Positions 31,101 through 41,800 of a DNA stretch of 64,000 nt are shown in pieces. The stretch covers positions 12,077,501 to 12,141,500 of the forward strand of contig NC_092604.1 of the NCBI RefSeq assembly GCF_047663525.1, written 5' to 3'. A program made the position numbers and the translations under genes. Origin of the DNA: Anas platyrhynchos. Taxonomy: Eukaryota; Chordata; Aves; Anseriformes; Anatidae. The notes below the pieces were generated by a model. The model ran no database searches and was not told the origin of the DNA. It saw nothing but the letters and a program-made list of their open reading frames with translations. How positions within the stretch are numbered: position 1 is the stretch's first letter; every line of letters begins with the position of its first letter.

Positions 31101-34100
31101 ATAAGAGATTCTGGGCTCACAGGTGTGTCTTGACATGGAACAGGCTGCTCCTTTCTGTGTAGGGCTGGGGCCCCGCTGAAGAACCGGGCACCTTCGTGTC
31201 AGGAACAAATTGAGAGGGGAGTAAAGGCAAACAGTGAAAATGCTGATGGCATCAGTTTGTGAGGGCGCAGAACTGCTGTGACAGGGGAGTGGGAGGCACA
31301 GCCACAGAGATTAACGTGAGGAGCATAAATGGGAGTATTTAGGGAGGGAGGCAGGCAAAGAGAACTGGTTCTTACAAGTTCCAGGGTGGAAATAAGAAAG
31401 GGATTTTGGGTTGGGTATCAGGAAAGAATAAAGGGTCCCGAAGCAGTGGTGGTAGAAGCACCAGCTGTCGGGCCTCTTGCAGTGCAGTGGCGGGGAGCAT
31501 GGGCTGGCATGTCACATTTGCTGGGCCCAGAGACCAGAGGGTTTCTCCGTCTTTCCTGGCCTTTCTTTTGAAGCAAGCAGCATCCAGCCTCTTGAAAAAA
31601 ATCATTAAAAATTTCTTGAAGAAGCAATCTAAATTCTGCCATTGATCTGTGAGAGACACACGTAGACTGTCGGGCAGCGTCTGCTTCCCTGGCACACCAG
31701 GTCTCACACGTTGTGTGGCAAATAGCAGGGTAGCCCTGCAATTATTTCTGTAGGCCAGTGTCCATCAGGAGCCCTTCTCAGACCTGTCACGATTGTGTTA
31801 ACTGCACATCTGGATACCATAACAAGCTGTTGTCTTCCACTGCTTGCTCAGAACATTGGACTTTTCTTAAGTTCTTGTTTTTATCACTCTGCGGCCAAGT
31901 GTCACTTAGATGATCCATCTGTGCTGAAATCCCGTATTTCAAGCCCTTTCCTTGTTTTCCTTAAATAATTTTCTTTTGCATAAGATGCTGGCTCTGCACA
32001 GCACCACTTCTGTGACTAAGCCGGACACTTTTATTAACATCAGCTTGAAATCTGCCTCTTTTCCCATGTCTCCAAGAAGACATCCTTCTCAGTATGGTCC
32101 TGGCAACCTCATCTGGCACATGCCGTTGGTCAGACATCCAGAGCACAGATCTCTGTGGCTCGATTTAACAATGCCACATTTGCTGACAGAGCAGTAAGCC
32201 ATACCAGCTGCTCAAGTGTGTTACCCTTATTCCTTCTGACATGCTTCAGCTGAATCTTTACCAAGGAATATGATAAAGTACCATTTACTCAATATAGCCC
32301 TCTTTCCTTCCTTTGCCCGCGTTTACATTCTGCAGCTAATTGACAAGACAGGCTTGGACTCACAGCAAAACTTATAAAATGCCAATTTGATTAAAAGACC
32401 ACATCCATTCCTCTCCTCAACCCCACAACATATTGTATGTATATCCTTACAGGCACATATTTGGGGATTTGAATTTACCCTGACATGGGATGCTAACAAT
32501 GAAGATGGCCCTAGGTCTCTTTGCCTTCAGTCTGTGAAGTTTATCAAAGCGTGGCACTATCCAGACATTTATTAATAAAAAGTCCAAAGTATTTTTCCAT
32601 TTGGAAGGGCCTCACCTCTTTCGAATGTTTTGCAATCGGGCTGTCTTAGTTTGGGGATGCTGCAGCTGCAGGAGCCATTCACAGCTGGCTTCCTCGGAAC
32701 ACGAGGGCTGACCCAGTACACAGTTAGGCTTCCAAAAATTTTTTGCCAGTTTTTGGATCTCTGACACTGAATTTCCTTTGCAGAGATGAGAAATACCAGT
32801 GAGACTAAGGCATTGTTTTGATTATCTGTTGCAGTTTGAGAATTTGCAGTGAGATTTTCAAAGATACATTCACTAAAACAGAGCTTGCCAACTTGAGATT
32901 TCAGAACAAAATGCATTGGCTTGGGTGAGAGAGAGAAAAAAAGAGAATTCTCACGGAGAGAGGAGAAGGCACATACAAAGTGGGGTCTGATCTTTCCATC
33001 CTGGAAGTCTTGTGGATTTAAGCAGGTGGAGCACTGGTCCCCTGTGTAAGCATCTTTTGAGAGCTTTTGAAAGGGGGAACCTCAGACTGTCAGTAAGTCT
33101 TCTCTGGATGCCTTAAAAGCAAAAGAATAACCAACAGCATTAACACCAAGGCAGCAGTTGCATTCCTCCTGTCTTTCTCATTTAGCCTTGCAGGATGCCC
33201 ATGGGCACACAGCCTGCAGCATGCTTGCAGCAGGTCTGAGCAGCACAGACACTGCTTACACCTCAGGAGCCACCCCAGCACCCAGGGACAACACGGGGCT
33301 GCTCTGCGCAGGGGTTGCCACAGCTGGAGGTGGGACAGAAGCTGTTCTGTGCAGTGTTCATACTGGGAATGTGCTGGATTGACTCGCTGAAGGGTAGGGC
33401 AGGCAGAAGAACGAGCTCCTTGCTGTCTCTGTCCTTGGTGGCAGATCACCAGCACGCTGCAGTCATGTTATGTTGTATTTCCATTGGGCTGGAAGTACAG
33501 GTTTGATTTGAGGTTTGGTGAGGTTTGATGGCTGTTAAATTCCTGCCACGGGGGTCTTACTACACCCTCAGTAACGTTTGGTTGTGGAATTCCTGAGGTA
33601 GCTCTTGGTCTCTCACCCACCAGACCACCACTGTCCTTTTGCTAACACATGAGCTGAAACCCAGGGGTCTGTTTCAGCCCTCTCCAGGTTGTGTTCCTCT
33701 GATAGAGCTTGTGTAGATCCTGCATTCACGTGCAAGACTCACAAAACGTGTGCTGAATTTTGCTTCTTTCTCCTCTGGCAAATTCAGAGAGATGAAGGCA
33801 TATTCCCTCCATCCTCAGGGTATTCAGATGTATGCTTTTAGTGGTTCTCTGTTCTTTTTCTCATTTTCAACATCTCTTTCTCTGCAGCCCTTGCCATCTG
33901 GCACAGCCTTTCTGTTCCTCTGCGTCTCGTCAACTTTCCATTTATTTGCAGTTTTTTCAGCAGGCAAAATGTTGCCTTTGTTGTTGACATCTCTTAATTT
34001 CTTCCCCTCTATTTGGCCTTACGACCAGATATTTGGCTTGTTTGAACATAATTGCACCGTCAGCTGTAATGGATAGCATATTGTCTTGAGTTCTTGCCTG

Positions 34101-34200
34101 CTGGGATTTAGCATCTGTAAGTGGCTGAAAGAGTCTCTGAGATTTCCAAGAGGACTGTGCACAAACATGTTACGCCCCTGTGGTGCTGGGGGGGTGGGTG
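21817..34200. other. Long first GSN intron for the cytoplasmic transcript
   Basis: No coding exon is recognised. It holds a G12 run at 23635-23646, an (ATT)n microsatellite at about 26379-26400, a CTCF-like site at 27002-27014, a T run at about 30919-30938, and a weak phosphatase-loop-like stretch on the minus strand near 25760-25960. A GC-richer patch lies at about 27240-27550. Open frames here lack family motifs. Confidence 0.5.
26379..26400. repeat. (ATT)n microsatellite
   Basis: About seven uninterrupted ATT units lie in a GSN upstream intron. It is likely length-polymorphic. Confidence 0.9.
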
Positions 34201-34211
34201 TGTTTGTCTGT

Positions 34212-34225
34212 GATAAAAGATTGGC
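34212..34225 (+). promoter_or_regulatory. GSN: Possible TATA-like box and inverted CCAAT for the secretory GSN exon
   Basis: GATAAAAG at 34212-34219 is followed at once by ATTGGC (inverted CCAAT), about 100 bases upstream of the candidate secretory start codon. The pair would suit an internal promoter for plasma gelsolin. The motifs are short, and this is a weak inference from position. Confidence 0.25.
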
Positions 34226-34321
34226 TCCTGCAGCGTGTCTTCAATTGCGGGAGGAGGAGGAGGGAGCTGGGACTCCCTACAGCTTCTGCAGGGGAAGGGA
34301 GAAGCCCATTTGCTGTTAGAA

Positions 34322-34456
34322 ATGGGCAGACAGGACTTCGGTTATGTTTTTCTCACCGTTTTTTGCACAATGGCTCTGAAGCTCAACTGTGTTAGCTCCA
34401 TGTCTGTTGCAGGGCTTGGATATGTTGTTACAGCAGCTGTTGTGCTTTCAGCTGTG
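34322..34456 (+). CDS. GSN: GSN candidate secretory first coding exon (45 residues)
   Basis: An ATG at 34322 opens 45 codons that end at a strong donor, GTG|GTAAGT. The frame is phase 0. It joins the acceptor at 35663/35664 to read through CCT GTC AGC into the cytoplasmic ATG, so the spliced protein continues in frame into gelsolin. The peptide is strongly hydrophobic: VFLTVFCTMALKL, then a V/A-rich stretch ending VVTAAVVLSAV, as a secretory leader needs. A second ATG at 34370 (MALKL) could also start it. Total length would be 45 + 3 + 730 = 778 residues, the length I remember for chicken plasma gelsolin (not checked). Human plasma gelsolin likewise adds its leader from a separate upstream exon. 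Confidence 0.75.
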
Positions 34457-35204
34457 GTAAGTGCCTAACGCCACAATTAAACATTGGAAAACTTTAGGGT
34501 TTTGAGTACTTCTGAGAGTCACACTGTTCTCTAACTCTTTCTAAGGAGCTCGTCCAATTTTGTAGTGGGGATTTGGGATAAATTCTCAGGCTGACTGGAA
34601 TCAGAACATGGATGTTCGCTGTTTTCCATCTCTATCTGATACCTGATTTCAGCTTAGGAATCACTTCAGTAGCTAACATGCTATTTTGCTTTCTAGTTTG
34701 TAACATTCTTTATTTCTGCCTTGGAAGCTGACGTATTGTACTCTTGTCCATCAGCTACTGTGAACTGTCTCCTTTATCAAAATACTGGATGCTTCTAATA
34801 TAACCTTTTTAATTTTTTCTTCCCTGTTACCTGATACCACTTAAAGGCATGCAGTAATATACAGACAAACTTCTTTTACTAGTGCTACAGAAATGTGCTA
34901 TTTCCTTTTGGTATTACAAAAGTGAATTGTTGTAAAATATAGCTATATGAAAGTGTTCATTGTGTTTTTTAAAATAATGGATTGTGTATTGCTAATAGAT
35001 TATATTAACATGAAAATACACATCTTAAAGCAGAACTGCAATGTCCGTAGGACAGGATGTTTTGTACAGTATGTGTAATTCCTGAAATGGAACAGTTGCT
35101 CAGAAATACTGAAGTAACGTGTCCCACAATTAGAAATGGAGGGTATATAAGAAACTTGTTAATTATCTAACTCTTTGATGATATTCACAACATTTTCCAG
35201 CGAG

Positions 35205-35254
35205 AGCTGGATAAGATTACACAACAATAATACAAGCTGGATAAGATTACACAA
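35205..35254. repeat. 20-bp direct repeat upstream of the GSN cytoplasmic start
   Basis: AGCTGGATAAGATTACACAA occurs at 35205-35224 and 35235-35254, perfect and 30 bases apart, in the intron before the exon at 35664. Confidence 0.92.
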
Positions 35255-35663
35255 GCTGTAAGTAATGATAAATAATTGTGCAAGATGTACAATGTACAGT
35301 GATATGTTTATTTCCCGTGGTCTTGGACCTCATGCACCATCTATAGAAGGTAATAGTTAGGAAGGGGACTTGACTTTTGTTTTGTTATAAGTTAGTATAG
35401 AAAATATATAAAGTAAAACCAGGAAAAGTAGACAAAAAAAAAAAAAAAAAGTAGAGCTGATTGGAAGTGAAAAGTAACAGTGATCATTTGAGAAAGATTT
35501 TATTTATTTGCACAGTTCAGTGCAAGAGGAAAAAAAAAAAAACAAAAAAAAACCTCTCCCCTTGTTGCCTGGAACAATAGTTAAGAGATCAGAAGCAATA
35601 TAATTTAAACAAGGGCTTCCTTGTACTGTGTGTACTGAATAACATTCTCTGTCCTGCCCCTAG

Positions 35664-35865
35664 CCTGTCAGCATGGTGGAACACGCTGAGTTTTCCAAGG
35701 CTGGGAAGGAGCCTGGCCTTCAGATTTGGAGGATTGAGAAATTTGATTTGGTCCCAGTGCCAAAAAATCTGTATGGAGACTTCTTCACAGGAGATTCCTA
35801 TCTGGTGCTAAACACCATCAAGCAGCGGAATGGGAACCTCCAGTACGACTTGCACTTCTGGTTAG
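35664..35865 (+). CDS. GSN: GSN coding exon 1 of the cytoplasmic form (residues 1-65)
   Basis: The acceptor is CCCCTAG before 35664. Nine bases (CCTGTCAGC) precede the ATG at 35673 and are open in frame, so the exon serves both isoforms. It encodes [19 protein letters not shown] and the start of gelsolin repeat 1, including [13 protein letters not shown] and YDLHFWLG. The donor is TTAG|GTAAG. Reading on past the donor gives a longer but spurious open frame. Confidence 0.96.
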
Positions 35866-38800
35866 GTAAGTCTGATGGGAGTGCTCCTGAACTGGGAGCC
35901 CAAAGCGAACTCTCTTCCTCACTACTCCAGCATTTTCCAGTGTTAGCCAAGGAAGTAAGGAACACAGAGAATGCAGTTTTGGGTGTACATAGAGCTACTC
36001 AACTTAAATATTTGAAATACTTTCTGCAAGAGTGAGTACAGCCATCTCTGTGCCTAGAAATAGAATTGTGTGAGCAAAAGAAGGGCTTTTCTGATCAAGA
36101 TGACACAAGTCCTAGCTCTCTAGAGCCTCATGTCAGGCCCACAGAGAAGACGATCTCAGATGAAAGAGGCTGCCAAAATCCTTTCTGTTTGGAGGGATAG
36201 AAGTCAGCTGTTACCTTCCTCACTCAGTGAGTGTCATTTGTCCCTGTGAAGTTTAGATCTCCTAATTGTCCTTCTGCAGTAAAAGTCACTGACTAACATG
36301 GAAAGGCTTCTCCACATCCTGCAAAACCAAGACTCTTTGGCAATATCGTAGTTAAAGCTATGTAGGATACTTGCTTGGGGTTTGTCCTATTTGCCATCTC
36401 TCAATAGCTTTTCCATGCTTAAGAGCTCCTGAGAGGCAAACTGCTGGGGAACCGATGCCCTGTTGGTCCCTACAGTCTTCATAATCCATGGCAGTGTCTC
36501 CCTGCAGGTTCGTCTGCTCATGATTTAGTCCATAGCAAGCTTCCTTCCAGGACAAGGCAAAATAGCAAAGGGCAAGTGTGTGATGCTTATCAAAGGCGCA
36601 GCTGTGAAGCAGTGGGGCTGCAGCAGATATGGTGGTATAAGCCTGACAGAAAAAAATGAGTTTTTTAATGCTCTTTGGGGTTGTTCTTAGAAAAGTTTGG
36701 AAATGGCTGTTCTGCAGACCTTCCTGCAAGCTAAGCTTTCCAGGAATCTCCTTTCTCCTCGGTGCTTGTGCAGGCGGATGTGGAGGCTGAAACACTGTTG
36801 TTTCCTTTTCATTTCTTAGGAGATGAAAGCTCTCAAGATGAGCGCGGGGCAGCTGCCATCTTCACTGTTCAGATGGATGACTACCTTCAAGGGAAGGCTG
36901 TCCAGCATCGTGAAGTGCAAGGCCATGAGTCTGCAACTTTCCTAGGATACTTCAAATCTGGCATCAAGTACAAGGTAGGTTATTACTGGATCTTTATACT
37001 GCCAGTCTGAATCAAGTCTGCAAGATATGGCACCCTGCCCACTTCTCAGAAGAATGAGAGCTCCCTCTTTGCCAGTTGCTTAAAAACATTCTCAAACAGA
37101 TGTTTTCAATGAGTTGGAACTGACAGGGTGGAGAACAGCAGATCCCAGCGGGAGAACTTTGGCTGAATTAATAATGCACAATTTTAGGAATCGGGGTTTT
37201 GTTTTTCTTCAAGAAGCAGAGGAAAAAACAGTCCCAAGATGTCTGGAATGAGTTTAAGAAACAGCAATCCTAGTTAATGGGAAACACCTACTCAGTAGAC
37301 TTAATTTCTCCCCGATTACTTAACAGCTTAACCTTGCCAGTCCCGTTTTCTGTGCTCAGTCCCTCTCCTAACCATACATAATGTTTGGGTAAAGCAGATG
37401 AATAGCAGTGGGAGTTGCTCTTCAATGCCTGCTTCTATTCCATTTTACTTCAGTAGTGGAATTCCACGGTAGTAAAGCAACAGCACGAGTATGAATCATT
37501 CTTTTTTTATTTTGTCTTAGGCTGGTGGTGTGGCTTCTGGCTTCAGGCACGTGGTTCCCAATGAAGTGACTGTGCAGAGGCTTCTCCAGGTCAAAGGCAG
37601 GAGAGCAGTCCGAGCAACAGAGGTCCCTGTGACCTGGGAGAGCTTCAACACAGGCGATTGTTTCATCCTTGACCTTGGCAGTGTAAGTACCATGCAAAAG
37701 ATAGGTTTATCAGCCTTTCAGGGGCAGAAATCTGATTAGTTCATTTTTTTATTTTATTTATTTCCACAGTGTTTAAGTTATCTGAAGTGTTGAGCATTCT
37801 AAAAGATTACATAGCCAGTCTTGTGACATCTTTCAGTCTCAGCTGTACTGCAGTCTCCTTCAGAGAGGGCCATGTTTGGATCCAACAAGTGTTAGCTGCA
37901 TGATTTTTCTCTTCCCCCCCAGAACATCTACCAGTGGTGTGGCTCCAACAGCAATCGTCAAGAACGGCTGAAGGCCACTGTGCTTGCCAAGGGGATTCGG
38001 GACAACGAGCGGAATGGTCGAGCCAAGGTCTTCGTTTCAGATGAAGGATCAGAGCGGGAGGAAATGCTTCAGGTTGGTCACTTCATCCATTTCTTTCTGC
38101 TGGAATGGGAAGGGCGGTATGTGGGAGAATGGATGCAATAGGTGGATAGGCTCGGTAGTGTGTGTCTTTCCATATAAAGTGCTAGCAGTATAAACACTCT
38201 CAATTCAGTGCAGACTTGGTCCTCTGCATTGCTGGGACATCAGAATATATTTTATTTTTGCTTTTGTTGATCTAGAAGTTTCTTCTACTCGTTGCTCGTG
38301 GCTGGAGCATCCGGGGAACACAGATTCTCTTCAGTTGGTTAGTAATGCTTTTTTTTTTTTTAACTTCTCTCTCAGGTCCTGGGACCAAAGCCCACTCTGC
38401 CAGTGGGAACTCCTGATGACACCAAAACTGATACAGCTAATAGGAAACTGGCTAAGCTCTACAAGGTAACAAGAAACAGATCCTGACAAATGTGGAGAAT
38501 GGATTCATCTTTGCACAATTAGATGGAGCTGGAGTAGTGGAGAAAAGCTTATCTGATCTCAGTCAAAGAGCTTTTTATGCACTTTTTAAGTGTATGAACT
38601 TTGGTTGCTTGCAGTGCGTCCCCACGTGCTAGTCAGCAGTGGGGATTCAGCTGGGACTTTTCAGGAATTTTTGAGGGAAAGGCAGAGTGTGAAATGAGTG
38701 GGTAAAAGAAAGGGAGTCTTCCTTTGTGTTACCAAACATTGTCTTAGGAAGATGACAAGATTGAACTAGAAAGACTGAGCCTGAAAACTGCCTCTATCCG

Positions 38801-41800
38801 TTTCTACATCCAGTGTGCACACTGGATGAAGCAGTGATTTGGAAGGTAACATTTGCCATCAGCTAATACAGGTGCAGAAGAATATCCAAGACTTTTTGGG
38901 AGGAATCTCATCTACAGCAGTCTCTGCTAATGATTTAGTGAATGTCTGCCAAGGTGGTTTGTAATGTAGGTCTTTATTCACTAGTAAGTACAGGATCTCA
39001 GACCATTAAACCCACTTGACACGGTTAGCAAGACAGCCCTCTCCAGTTGCTAGGTGCAGATATTTTGCTTTAGAAAAACGTATGGGCTGGTTTTGCACCA
39101 AAGATATTTACTATTTTGGATCAATCTTAATTTGGTCCCAGCATTATCTGTGTTGTTAGAAGTACTTGAAAACTTCAGAGTAAGTGTTATGCTTTTGTCG
39201 TAGTGTTGCTGTATCAAAGGTATCCTGTTTGAAAAACAGTAGTGCCTGGAGCAGCCAATGCATTCAAATTGATTTCCTTCCACTCCCTGAGTTTTGGATC
39301 ATTGCCATGACGCTGGAGGAAAAAAAGGAAATGCCTTATCTAATCTCTGTGCTGTGTTATCATAGGTCTCAAATGGGGCTGGGAACATGGCAGTCTCCCT
39401 GGTGGCAGATGAGAACCCCTTCTCCCAGGCAGCCCTGAACACAGATGACTGTTTCATTCTGGATCACGGCACAGATGGAAAGATCTTTGTCTGGAAAGGT
39501 ACCGTAGCGATGCAGGTGAAGCTGGTTATGCATACGTAGGATTTGCATCCCATTACTGATCCCTGTTTCTTTTGAGCTGGGTAGGGGAGTGGACACTTGA
39601 TGATGGTGGTGCTTTTCAGGGCAAGTTCAGGTAGTGCAAACAATCTCAGAAGAGCACTCTCACCTGAAATGTTGGGTGTTAAGATACAGCATCTTTAGTG
39701 TACAGAATTAAACAAAGGGTTTTTGGAACCAGGACGAAAAAAAAAGAAATGTCGTAAGTAGAATGGCAATTGTGTTCTGTCATTGCAGAAAAGGAAATCA
39801 AACAATTTTCCTTTGCTCTTTGGCATCATCTTCTAGCTGGCAGGCTGTGCACTTCAGATGTTGCAAAAGGATGAAGTGCCTGTGACAGTTTTCTCTCTGG
39901 GTACACAAAACTTCGTAAAAGTTGATCCCTCTTCTCTCCATTTTCATTAAAGGCAGGAGTGCCAACTCTGAAGAGAGGAAGGCAGCCTTGAAAACAGCTT
40001 CTGAGTTCATTGATAAGATGAGTTATCCAAAGCATACCCAGGTAAGGATTTATTTATTTATTTTACCTTTTCCATGACCTCTCAAAATGGTGAAAAAGAG
40101 AAGATATAGGTAAACCTGCCTTTTTTGCTCTTAAAGTGATGATTCTAAGGGTCCCTTAGTCTTCCCTTCAGTCTTCCTCAAAACTCACCTTAGACTGAGT
40201 CTGAAACCTATAGCATATTCTGAGACCCAGGCATAGTTACACAAAGGCTTAAAGACTGACTAACACTGGCATGGAAGAAATCAATTCTTTCAAACTAGTG
40301 GTTGCAAGCAGCAGAAAACAGATGGATTGTGATGTCTCTCAATAAAGAGACATCAAAAATTACCATCTATATGGTAATAACTGGAGATTTTATTGATAGC
40401 TGTGTCTCAGTGAGACCTGACTTGGCTCTTAGTACTGCTTCTTGGCACCCAGCACTTCACTGTTGTATTGTCAGAAGGGTTGTACCAGGCAATTCTGCCA
40501 GCTTGAAACCAGAGCTTCTATGAAGCAAGGAGTAGCCGGAGTCAGAGCTCTGTGGGATGCGGGGGAAGGCTGCTCGTGATGGGCTGGCTCATTTGTTTCA
40601 GATCCAAGTCCTCCCTGAGAGTGGTGAGACACCTCTGTTTAAGCAATTCTTCAAGAACTGGAGAGACAAGGACCAGACAGAAGGACTGGGACAGGCTTAC
40701 ATTTCTGGTCATGTTGCCAAGATCGAGAAGGTTCCTTTTGATGCCGCCACTCTTCACACTTCCAAGGCCATGGCTGCCCAGCATGGAATGGAAGATGATG
40801 GCTCTGGCAGGAAACAGGTGAGCTGCCTCAGAATCCTTTTGGAAGGTTTCCAGAATTGTCTTTGCTACTACTGGAAGAACAGTGAGACAGATAGGACAGA
40901 TAGGAGCCTGAGACTCACTGCGGTTTCGTAAATACTGAGGGAATTTTTAACATCAGAAATACCAGCAAGGTCTTGAGAGCCCTACAACCATGTGGTGTAG
41001 ATGAGCTGTTATTTTCACTCCAAGATTGCCCTGAGGGCAATGTTTCACCCAACGGTGTGTAGCCAGACTTTCTCATTCCACCTCCTCCCTGTTACTCTAG
41101 CTGTTGCCATCACGCATGGGATGGGTATCTTTGAAGCAGTGGTGAAGATGGGTTTGAAAAGGCACCTGGGCTGGCGGTGTTAGTAGTTTGGTTGGCTTTT
41201 GTTCCAGTGTTTCTCACTGTTCTGATAAATCTGATCGAGGTTTGAGAGCTCACAATAAAGTAAACTAAATGTACCTTGCTTCAGGCCCGGCTGCAGGCTG
41301 TGGAAATCTGATGGGCGGGAATGCCAGGCTTGTAGTGGCTTTCCCCAGCAGGTGGGGCTGCAGGACTGTAAATTTTAGGAAGCCAAATTAGGGAAGAAAA
41401 TGGAATACAAGCTCTGTTCAGGAAAGTCTGTTTATTTTGCTTTCATGTTTCACTCAGAATATTTCTGTTCCTTTCCCTTTCTGTTTTCTAGATTTGGAGA
41501 ATAGAAGGCTCAGAGAAAGTGCCAGTGGATCCTTCAACATATGGCCAGTTCTACGGAGGGGATAGTTACATTATCTTGTACAATTACCAGCACGCTGGAA
41601 AACAGGGACAGATCATTTACACTTGGTAAGAAGGTTTTCCTGGTGCAAGTCAGGAAACACTGGGCCTAAGTGGTGCTCTGAGTCTTCTTTGGAAATGGAT
41701 CACTGTTGGTTCCCATTTATAGAGGATCCTTAGGAAATAAGGTTTCACTTGGGGTAGTATTCCCTTCCAAAACACTACCAGAACTCTGAAATGTTTTGTT

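Noticed and set aside
35866-36035. Extension of the first GSN frame beyond the donor at 35865
   Set aside because: It is intron read-through. The splice at 35865 restores the family sequence in the next exon.
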